DNA from: Siphonodentalium dalli
Taxonomy: Eukaryota > Mollusca > Scaphopoda > Gadilida > Siphonodentaliidae
Reading direction: 5' to 3'
Assembly (NCBI GenBank): GCA_032622095.1
Contig: CP136064.1
Span: forward strand, 178,902,011 to 178,966,010
Length of the DNA: 64,000 nt
The notes below the pieces were generated by a model. That model was not told the origin of the DNA. It did no database searches and worked only from the letters and a program-made list of their open reading frames with translations. Both the position numbers and the translations under genes were made by a program. This document shows positions 32,122 through 43,400 of the stretch, piece by piece (position 1 is the first letter of the stretch; each line of letters begins with the position of its first letter).

Positions 32122-32466
32122 TTCAGGGACTAGCCCAGAGGTTTCAAAATGGGAGAAGTCATTTCTCCCTGTTTGGTTATTAGGGAGAAGTGGACTGTTA
32201 TCTGGGATATTAGGGAGAAGTGGACTGTTATCTGGGATATTAGGGAGAAGTGGACTTTATCTTGGAGAAGTTACAATGAGTGAAAACCATTATAATGAGT
32301 AAGAATTCCATTATAATCAGTAAATATACTTTAAATATGCTGTTGGGATATATGAATACTTGTTTATTTGAGAGAGAAGTCACTTCTCCCTGTGACAAAA
32401 ATAAGGAGAAGTGGCAGATTTTAGGGAGAAGATTTTTCCCAAGTCGCCCTCTAGGCTGGTCCCTGG
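32122..32466. mobile_element. Family G element ('gggagaagt' repeats, inverted ends)
   Basis: Ends 'cagggactagcccagagg' and 'ccctctaggctggtccctg' are complementary. The interior has three direct units 'tattagggagaagtggact(g)ttatctggga' and the palindrome 'gagaagtcacttctcc'. Related to 38870-39500. Confidence 0.82.
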
Positions 32467-32485
32467 TTAGTTAGCCTGGTTACTG

Positions 32486-32764
32486 TACAGTAATGTCCTA
32501 AATAATCGACCCGTAAACCACAGCAGAATTATGTGATTTTTTTTCAGGATTTAAAAGTCGGAAATATTGCTTGTTGCCATTCATTGGAAAGCTCTTGGTG
32601 AGAGCTTTCCAATGAATGGCAACAAGCCATATATCCGCCTAAATCCTGAAAAATTTATATAATTATTCTGTGGTTAACCCTTTGAGTGCCAGGGGCCGAT
32701 CTCATCGGCCCTAAACCTACAAAATAAGTCTGTTAAAGAATATAAGAATAAATTATTAAAATTT

Positions 32765-32795
<31 letters not shown>

Positions 32796-32949
32796 TTGTT
32801 AGGCCAAGGCATTCTCTTATATATGCGAGGCGACCTATGGTCGACTCGCATATATAAGAGAATGCATTGACACAGGGTATATGGGTTGATACAAAAATTG
32901 ACCTGGCACTCAAAGGGTTAAAGGGTTATATACTTCGGGCATTACTGTA
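32486..32949. mobile_element. Family A MITE carrying a nested TTAA MITE, forming the end of the NACHT gene
   Basis: The left end is TA|CAGTAATGTCC (32486 on) and the right end GGGCATTACTG|TA (to 32949). A family I/C-type MITE sits at the internal TTAA of the A arm (consensus ctgtggTTAAggagtc), with TTAA on both sides (about 32674-32926). On the - strand the right terminus supplies CAG TAA, the last codon and stop of the NACHT gene. Confidence 0.92.
32672..32927. mobile_element. Nested family I/C MITE flanked by TTAA
   Basis: TTAA|CCCTTTGAGTGCCAGG ... cctggcactcaaaggg|TTAA, with an A-rich run (about 32772-32795) and a family C hairpin 'ctcttatatatgcgaggcgacc'. Its insertion point in the family A arm fixes the target site as TTAA, which supports a piggyBac-type origin. 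Confidence 0.92.
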
Positions 32950-35900
32950 ACACACATGCCCTAGACTTTGTTGCTAAAACTGTCGAGTTCGTTGCTGCTT
33001 TGGCACTGTATGATCCACCACGTTTCAGGTTAGATTTTCTGTCTTTTTCAACCATAGAGAGAATCTTATCATGATCAACTGGTTTTCCTAGAACAAAGCT
33101 CAGATCACCATCCAGAACATTCCTTTCATATTGAATCCTCCGACTGTTGAAGTATTTGATGTAAGTGTCATATGGTTCTTCGAGATCGATGATAATACCC
33201 ACTACTAAAACACGACCATCTTTGCATCCCACTGCTACAGTCCTTTGGTCAGAACCAACATCAATACAAGTTCCCACACCATGTACATTCAAACTCCCAG
33301 CTTTCACACCATCCTTCAAGCTCGACAAAAGTAAATGTCGCTTATTCATGGATAGTCCAACAAGATAGTCTCCATTAAGAACAAGTCTAGTCATTCCTGG
33401 AAAATAGAGTTTAGGCTCGACACTGAGACGGAATTTTGGCGTGCCTTCTGTTGTGTCAAATACTTGTAATTTATCATCCAATACTGTGTCTCTATCATAA
33501 CTTACTTGTATTGAACTTGTTATAGAGTTGTTTTTCAGAAAATCAGGAATGTGAACTTTGCATCTACGTGAGACTTCACTGAACACAACAGCTCCCTTCT
33601 GAATATCTTCGGAAGTTGACACGATATTTTTGTTTGGTTCTGAATTTTTGCCATAGACAATGAGCAGATCACTTTTATCGAGGCTCTGTACATCGAGCAG
33701 TCCACATTCAGGACCTATCGACCAGTCACTGGAACTTACGATGTCCTCCAGCTTGAGAAGTGTGGCACTTTCTGTTCTGCTTTTAACATTTTTCAAATAC
33801 AAACGGACGCCATCTTCCGCTGCCTTGGTTGAATTCACGTTCATACTTACTAAAGTTGCTAAGACTCGTCGGTCCCCAGAGGTCAGGAGAACAGGGTGGT
33901 TCATTATCTCATACTTCCCTTCTGCGAAAGCAATTTTGTGTGTTAATCCGCCTTTAATTTCATATACCTTTATGCTAAGCTCTGAGCCGATAGACTTTTC
34001 AATGAAAACAACAGTTTCACTTACATTATCAAAAACTGCATAGATACAGGATTCAATACTGAACAATCGACTGAACTTTATTGCATCCCACACAACAAAT
34101 GAGCATCTGTCTCCTGGTTTATGAGTAATATCTTTAGTGGTGTCCATACCGTTCTTGTCGATTGCAACTGATATGAAGTATTCTCTATTTGGTGACAATA
34201 TAATATCAACGATTCCTGCATCTGAACCAGCATCATGAATAAGTTCCCGTTCCATATTTCCGAGAAACATGTCCACAATTTTGAGTTCATTTGATCCATG
34301 CGATCCACATATAATTTTTTCTCGGTCAACCAACACTCTAACGACGCTAATAGCAGACTGGCAAAGTTCGTTTGAGTGAACAGCTTGAGATTCTATGTTA
34401 TCAATGTTCCATATTTGCACTCTGTGGTCTGCCGTTACTGTAACAAATTTATTAAGACTGCCTGCAGAGAACAAACCAATGTTGGTGTCAGATGCATTTA
34501 ATAATCTGACTAATTCACCTGAGTTTGTATTCCACACCATGGTGTATCGATACCTGGTTGCAATTACCAAGCTGTCATCACTGCTGAATATGGCACCTGT
34601 GAATCTCGACATTGTCTCCTTGAAAATTTCTACTGGAAGTTCTTGAAATCGGTTGCTATGTGTGCCATTTAAAGAGTTTAGCAAATATAAACATCTGGTT
34701 GCACGAACAAGAATATGTTTTCCTTGATGTGACGGCACGCATTTTCTTATCTCCGCATTACTCAAATGGACATCAAATGAAGACTGTTCTTTTAATGCAT
34801 CAAACTTAATTGACTCGACTGATTTAGATTTGGTGAGAATGAAACACTTGGGGCTGGTCATATTTGGAAAAAAGATGCTTTCTGGGATTTCTGAAGCCAC
34901 AAAGGTAAACATTCTCTCAATTTCAGGTAACTTGTAGGAAATGACCTCACACCCATTGTTACATATCATATACTTTTCATCTTTTGCCACAAAAACTGCA
35001 GTGCATTGCAATTCTAGCCTCTTAACCAGTGAAGCTGACTGCATATCTATTATAAAAGGTCCTGTCTCTCCTTTCAAAGTGATAATGAAATAATTCTCCC
35101 CAACTGCGACATCTTGCACATCAATAGCTCCAGAAATCAGGTTAACTTCAGCTTTAAGCTCCCCTGAGTCAGTTTTGTATAGGGCCATAGAATTCATTAG
35201 TCGAACAACTCCGAGAAGCCGCCCGTCAGATGATGGATAGATTACTGCCGCAGATACATCAATATCTGGAAGCGGTTCATCCAGCGTCAAGTCCCAGATA
35301 TCAATATGTTTCGTATCACTCAAATTTATTGTCATCAAATTTCTGTGAGATGTCTTGAAAATATGAACATCTACTCTTTGTTGCTTGCTTCCATCAACAA
35401 CAATTTCATATTGCATTGGTCCCCCGGGAGTACTGTAGAGTTGACAACATGTCACAAATGGAGAATATTCCTTCACATGCTTATCACATTGCCTTATGAG
35501 TTCTCTGATATTAGTGTATTTACTAAAATGTGGAAGAAGCCTACCTGTCAGCTCGGAACAAATTGAATCCACATCTCGTTCAAGTGCAGACTCTGACATG
35601 CGTAAAGCGTCTGCTACTAGAGATGATTCTTGATTGTCTTCCACAATAGCATAATCCCACAGCATCTCTTGAAGTGATGTAGCTTTTATTTTACTACTGA
35701 TCCATTTAAGATTATAGAAGACTTCTTTACGGAGAGATAAAATTTGGTCAGTCTGAGCCAAACTATGTGGCAGTTGGGTCATTTTCCGCAGATTGTATCT
35801 CTTTTCAGAGTATGATCCTCCGAACATTATAGGCTGGTCAGGAACAAATCTGACTGCTTTACCATTAATGTCTTCCAGGCCAAGACGTTTGGCGAGCCGC

Positions 35901-37497
35901 TCGTTAAACACAAATGGTTTTTCCTTATCCCCGCTCCATGTTCCCATAAAGTAGTCTGCAAGAATTCCATTCATCTTATTCACAAGGTCGCCATCCTTTA
36001 AATAGCGTTCTCTTATAGTTACGGCAAATGCACCATGAAACCAGGCTAATACTGTTGTTCCTTTATCATCTCGCTCTACAAGATATCCTTTTAGGTCATT
36101 GCGTAATCGTTGTAACATGCTTGCAGGAAGTCTTCTGATTGGTGGATTCCAGAACTGGAAAAGGTCACTAAGAACATCATCATCTATTGACAATATGTCT
36201 TCTAATTCCGCTTCACTCAAACCATTCCTAGCCAGAGTTATATAACCAACCGATCTCGATATGAAAACAACGCCAAAGTTTTTCTCCATTCTGTCGAACA
36301 TGATATTGATACAAGCGTCAACAGAAAGCGGAAGTTTATCAACAGAGATCTCATCGTATGATTTCCATTTACACACTTCTTCGTATAAAATCTTAACGAA
36401 CAAAGGAAGTTTACAATGTTGGAATGTTGCTTTCACTGCATCCCATTGGTTGGGTGTCAGATTGCTGTCATGTTTGATAAGAAGTGCTCTCATAATTCCA
36501 ACACACAGTGTTTCATCAGCTGGAGTGAGTTCGAGAATATTATTTTTTCCCACTTTATCTTTGAGACTTGTTAGGATCTGTTTATCTGCTGTTGTTGTGA
36601 TTACTATTCTAACATTTGGGGCAGTTGTCGATGGCAACCAATCAAGAAGTCTTCCTCCATATTCATCAGATAATTTGTCCAACGAATCAAATAATATAAC
36701 ATATATCTTTTGCATGTCTGGCTTCTGTACAAAAGTTCTGAACCATTTTTTCAAATCTCTAATGTCATGATTTATATCCTCCTGCTCGGAAATGGAATTT
36801 ATTTGTCGAAACAGAAAAAGTAAAATTGTCTTAAGAGAATTGCTGGCTGATGTTAAGCCGATGAATCGACAGATCACAGTAATTGTAGCATTTGGATGCA
36901 CATTTTTCACAAGTTCGTATGCATCACTAGCAATCTTACCAATCAAAGCACTTTTGCCAGACCCCATTTCACCATGAAGAACAAAGGGTTGCACATGGTA
37001 TGATTTCTTAGTTAAATATTCATTCACTTTCTCCAAAATATCTTTCCTCCCAGTGAATATCTTTGATGTTGTTTTAACCATGCTCCAATGAACGAGAAGT
37101 TCCGTGTACAGTGGGTTTCTCTTGTGTTCATGTGATTGCATATTTTTGTCAATCAGACCCGTTGTCTTGGTAACGAATGAATCTGTAACCCCAGTAAGGT
37201 AGTCCTTATGTGTTATTCTGTCAACACCTTTACCATCTTCCCATTTTATGTCACCGTGATATAAGTTATTAGCATCCATTTTTTCTTCCACCAGTTGTTG
37301 CAGTTTCAGAGCGCCTTGGTGCTTCCTCTCATCTATGGATTCCGCATCCTCTGCCTGTACATCGAGGAAACGTCGTGCTTTTTTGTCTTTCATTTTATCC
37401 AATATGTCTGTTATGTTTCTTGTGTAGACCAAACAGTTTGTGTTTCTCTCCTGTTCTTTGACATCCAGTATTCCTTCCAATACCTCAAGTTCTGTTA
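32942..37497 (-). CDS. NACHT/WD gene exon 6 (giant last exon)
   Basis: 4556 bp encoding about 1517 residues without a break: linker, full NACHT module (Walker A on the - strand near 36960), a winged-helix-like region (LARNGLSEAELEDILSIDDD) and all WD repeats. The acceptor is ctcatttcag|TAACAG; it completes the Val codon GTA from exon 5. No ATG is needed here: the open frame's first listed residue is a TTG. The stop TAA and preceding CAG fall inside the MITE at 32486-32949. Confidence 0.95.
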
Positions 37498-40400
37498 CTG
37501 AAATGAGAATGATACTAAGTCAGAAAGCAATCACCATGTTTGGGCATACATGCACCAGAATTCATGATATCCTTCAATAATCTATATATATTATGATTAG
37601 GATGAACTGAAATATAAATATATCAACATTATCTGGTAAAAACTGTTAAAGATGCTGTGTCTGATTAAACACTAAACTCCCCGATGACCATGCAAAACAT
37701 CACCCATTTACCGATGTTATGAACAAATCTGGCAATGGTCCGGATTGGTACCCATCAACTTAAATAATATCTGTAACATACCCTTGATAATTATGTTCAC
37801 AAGCCATGATTGCCTGTACGCTCACATGGAGATGACAGCCCACATATATAAGTCATCTTTAAACATTCACTACAGAGATACCTATGCCAACGGGGGTGAC
37901 AGGAAGACAGCCTGGAAGGGCTATATCACCCCCGTGCAATATACAAAATATTCGTATTTATTGTTCATATGTTTGTAATATCCATATATGTATATTCTAA
38001 ATAAACTTATCCTATCCTATCCTAACACCCCTAAATTACTATTTCTTTAGCTTCCGTCAAACCGACCAAATTGCAGATGAAGAGGGATATCTCTAAAATC
38101 AAGTGGCTTTGTATTGATAAGGTCAAATTTCGTTGAACAACATTTTGATAAATAACACGTTTTTGGGAAATTTTATACCACTGTGGTTAGCATTATTTTG
38201 TTTTAATTAATCGATTCTGATAAGTAAAGCAAATTTTGGAGATATGTTATTGTTGTAACTTGATGATATATGTCTGATCGGATTGTGTACCTTGATGATA
38301 TATGTCTCATCGGATTGTGTACCTTGATGTTATATGTCTCATCGGATTGTGTACCTTGATGATATATGTCTCATCGGATTGTGTACCTTGATGATATATG
38401 TCTCATCGGATTGTGTACCTTTAAGTGTCTGGTCTCACCTGAGCTAGTGAAGAGTCGGTAAGTTTTCTCAGAGATCAGTGACTTCTGTTGTGCTTTTTCA
38501 ATGCCATTCAAGAGGAGTTCCTGAAGCTCCAAGCAAATTGGCCAATGGTCCTTTTGGAAGACATCTGTAAATGAAAATGGACTCTTTTTTTGTATGTTTT
38601 CCTACCTTTTGAGCATGGTTCATGTGGGTGCTTGAAAACTTTGAAAGAGCTTGAATTTGACTTAATTTTTAACAGGCCTAGAAACCCTTTAAAAAAAGGG
38701 TTTTGAGTAGGGTCCTTGATAAGTGCTTTATAACTAATAACAATGGGAGGTTCATCTTCCATACAATACATGGCTGTTCATTTACATTTAAAGACTACCA
38801 AATTGTATGAACATGTTCTTTTCATATACACTGTTGGGTAAGTTAAGTTGCAAATTCCAGCTGCCTGCCAAGGACCAGCCTAGAGGCTAGATGTTTCAAA
38901 TTGGGAGAAGTCACTTCTCCCTGTTTGGTTAATAGGGAGAAGTGGAATGTTATCAGGGAGAAGTAACAGTGGGTGAATTTCAATTTACGCACCACCATCA
39001 CCCTTCTATGATCCAATCAAGCCTTGAAATAGGGTGTCTGTCATTTGCAGAATGATGTCCCCAGAGGGTGAATTTAGAGATGCTACCCCGCATAGCGGGC
39101 TAGCATCACCAAATTCACCCTCTGGGAACCTCATTCTGCTGAGGTGTAAGCAGAATGAGGTCACCAGAGGGTGAATTTGGTGATGCTAGACCGCTATGCG
39201 GGGTAGCATCACTAAATTCACCCTCTGGGGACCTCATTCTGCAAATGACAGACACCCTATTTCAAGGCTTGGATCCCATAAGAATTATTCAACACGAGCC
39301 CATTTATAAAACCATTATAGTGAGTGAGAGCACCATTATAATAAGTAAATATACCTTAAATCTGCTGTTGGGACATTTACATGTATGTACATGTATGCAT
39401 ACTGGTATATGAGAGAGAAGTCACTTCTCCCTGGGACAAAAATAGGGAAAAGTGGCACATTTTAGGGAGAATATGTCGTCCTCTAGACTGGTGAATTCAA
39501 TGGTAATCATTGACTCACAAAAAATGAAAATGCTTGAATATTGCAATTTTATCCCTAATCTATGCAAGCCTGAGTTTAGTGTGCCTGTCATTTGCAGAAT
39601 GAGGTCCCCAGAGGGTGAATTTAGTGATGCTATCCCACATAACGGGCTAGTATCACCAAATTCACCCTCTTGTAGACGTCAGTCACCTCACTCTGCATGG
39701 CCTCATCTGCTATGGGAGACATAGACTCAGATTGAAGTTCCCAAATGGTGAATATTGTGATGTACACTGTAACAGTACACAAATTGGGAACCTCAATTAT
39801 GCAATGTGTCGTCTGCCAATTTGCAGATATAGAGAAACAAAACTAAAAAAGAAATAGAATCTATGTGAAGAAGTTTCTATAGAAATTTGATAATAAAGAA
39901 ACTTTCCAGAGAAGATGAGGGCTAAGCAGAATGCGGGATAGCATCACTAAATTCACCCTCTGGGGACCTCATTCTGCAATTGACAGGCACACCAAACTCA
40001 GGCTTGCTGGTCGCTGATTTCCAGACATGGACTGATGAACTATTGTCAGTGATTGTCATCGTATTCAAACTTAGAAATGTTGTCGGAAATTAGTGAATTT
40101 AGTGATGCTAGCCCAAATTCACCCTCTGGGGACCTCATTCTGCAAATGACAGACACACTAAACTCAGGCTTGAATCTATAAGATAGGTTTTGTTGAGTGC
40201 GTCCTTGAAATGCTTGTGGAATCCTTGAAAAGTCCTGCAAAATTCATCACCAGCGCATTTCCCGTCATGAAAGGGTTAAAGATGCATAATCCGAATTAAT
40301 GCTCCCAAACTACTATTTATTTGGCTTCGGGAATGATAAATATTTGATTCGAGTCGAGGAACCCACCCATCAGAGCTCGATCAGATATCATTTTTGAAAT

Positions 40401-43400
40401 TTGTTACTTCCCAAAATGTGTAATTATTTGTGGCCCGGAAAAGAATCATCAAACCGATCGTCTCGGACAAAATTGTGGATAACTCTAAAATCAAGTGGTA
40501 ATACGGCCCAAATTTAGTGATATACGCAAGACTAGTGAAAATATGGCCATATTTTATTGAACAACATGTTGATAAATAACACGTTTTTGGAAATATTATA
40601 CCATATTTGACAGCGGTTAGCATTATTTTGTTGTAATTAATCGATTCTGATAACAAAGGCGTACTTTGGAAAAAAAAAAAAAATTGTAACTTGATGATAT
40701 TGGGGACCGTCTGATCGGATTGAATACCTATAATCATTCAAATTCATATTCATTCTTACCAGTAAGTGTCTGTTTATTTAACAGTCGATAGACTTTTGCA
40801 TCCAGATTTGTGTCCAGCTTGAAACCCATATGAATTGTCTTGGTGTCTTCACTATTCTCATCAAGGCACCCGAGTATAGCATTCATGTCATTCTCGGGTA
40901 TCTCAGCTGGGATAAAAATTGAGCCATATCGCTGACCAAGTAAAGCCTGCAAGCATTTGAGTTTGACAATATAAATGATTTGAAGGGATGAAACATTCAA
41001 AATAAATTGCAGCTATAAATGTGGATGGATGATACTGAATAGAGAACTAAATCCCTCTCAAAATGACTGGAACTGACAGAATTTATAACTTTAGGGGCAT
41101 CAGTGGCAATCCACACTCAAGCTGGAGAGGAAATTTTCCTACTGAAACATCAAATCTCACAATTTTAAATGAAGTATTAATTTGGCCAAAAGACAGACAA
41201 AAAATTTAAACAAAACAGAATATTCTCATGCATTTGATTGGAAAATGTAAAGATATTTATTGTAAATCAAAATTGTCATACCCTATCCTATACTAGCTGA
41301 TACTTAGCCTCCATGCAGTTGGCCTGTTTATGATTTTTTTGGTTGGTGGTGCTTGATGCCAACTCAAAACTCATAAACAGACCAACTGGAAGCTAAGTAT
41401 TAACTATAATCCTATCCTATCATATGAATTTATCAATCAAATTTTTTTTTTTGGCTTTTAAATTTTGGCTGCAAACTTTGTCAGATAATTGGATACGAAG
41501 TGTGATATGGGGTTTGTAGTTGAGAAAATACTGTGACAATAAAATTTTATGATGAAATAAAGCAAAATCTTGAATTAGGTACTGTGTTTTAGCAAACTTG
41601 TTGCCCATCTTCCTTGAAAAAGTGTTATGATATTCTGAATTACCAATATTTTCATGCACAGAACAAAAATCATCAATCTACTCGGATCTACTCACCAAAA
41701 AATTAGGACCAACTGACATATCTTGGCAGTGACGTATTTCCCCCATACATATGTTGGATGTCTCGTTTTCATCCTGAGCAGAATCAGTGATTCCCCACCT
41801 CAAGTCGATCGCCTGGAATAAAAGCTCCAGCTTTATGGATGGCTATAGTATTAACCATGTATGATGTGGAATTCCTATACTGGTGTTTTAAAGATGCACC
41901 AACTGATTTGACAGAGTAAAAACTATTATTTTACATTTTCTCTACCATGATATTCTGAGATCGAATGTATGAATCTATACCTAGATTTTGATGGCAGATA
42001 TTGACTTTCAAAAGTCACAATTTCACCAGATTTGTTCATCTTCTCCAAAACTTCAAAATGCCAAAACTCTTTCATGAAAGGAGCTGTGCAAGTGCAGCAT
42101 TAAAGATCCTGTGCCAGTGTATTCCATCATATATGCGAATCTTGCATATATAAGAGAATGCACTGACTTAAAAAGGTCAAGGTAAATACTATTAGGTCAA
42201 TGTATTCTCCTATATATAGTCTGGTCGTTGAGACTCGATTTTGAGGTGAACCTAGAACAAATTGTTTACAAGCTGTTTTCGGTGTCATTCGACGCGGAAA
42301 AGCATCAGGAACAACATATCCAAAATCTGCAAAAATCCGCGTTGGGGAAACTTTGTTATCCACAATGGCGTCCAACATGGTTGTCTATATATATACTACA
42401 TCAGTTCACGATATAAGTCATTATACGATATATAGTGGCATCAGAATTATGCCATTATATCAGTTTGTGTTAAATTAGAATGCGGGAGCGAGTAGAGTGA
42501 CACGGACAGAAAATTATACAATCGTGGCCATGAAATGGCTGTCAAAATGGCCGGAAACCATACCACGTAGAAAGCAACACATTGGGTAACTACATAAGAG
42601 TGAAATACGTATTGGCAATATACAAATCGGTTGTTAAATATCTTTAAAGGTACACACATCATTAAAACAGATCAATCTGAAGGATCATCGGTCACTGCAC
42701 AACAAGTCAACCCCCCAATGATTTACGTTTTAACGTTTGTGTGTTGACTGCTTATCCAACATCCAACTGTTGGGCAAAACAAAAATAGCTCGTGCATGCA
42801 ACACACGAACTAATGTTTCGCCTCACAGTGCATGGTAGTTTCATTCGACATGGTGATTAAATATTGAATGCAACGCCGAAATTTAAGTGCATACTCTAGA
42901 GGTATAAATACTAGTTATATTTCCGGAATTGTCAACACTCCCAGTGATAATAAACGATACACGTATGTCGCAATGGTTATTATACTGTAAAGAAACACTC
43001 ATATCTTCAATGGATTAGCACCGAATCTCACCAGGTCAAAGAGACTGTACATAGTACATTGTATGTAAGACTAATTTTAATTCTGCTACCAACCCGGTTT
43101 CTTAGTAGACAATTTTGTTAAAATTACTTCAGTGGCCACTTTACAACTAGAATAAGATACAACGCAATGCACACTATTAGTTTTCAGTATATTTTTGTTT
43201 GAAAATATATTACCATTACAACACACGTAATCGTGCTAAATATCAGGTGATCATCGTTTAAGATGTTATTACAACGTTGAACATTCACCCAATATTGTTA
43301 GTTGTGGTTCTGTGTGCAACAGACATGTGTAACATTATGGAAAATGGGTAAACGCTGTGATGCGGTTGAAGACAACGTAGTAAGTTTCGCGTAGATGTGG

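Noticed and set aside
33165-36977. Several + strand frames of 60-169 codons opposite the NACHT gene
   Set aside because: They are antisense shadows of the large exon, without splice signals or domains.
37480-37480. Translation start of the NACHT protein at the start of the giant open frame
   Set aside because: The codon there is TTG inside an exon whose acceptor is at 37498; the true ATG is five exons upstream at 55625.
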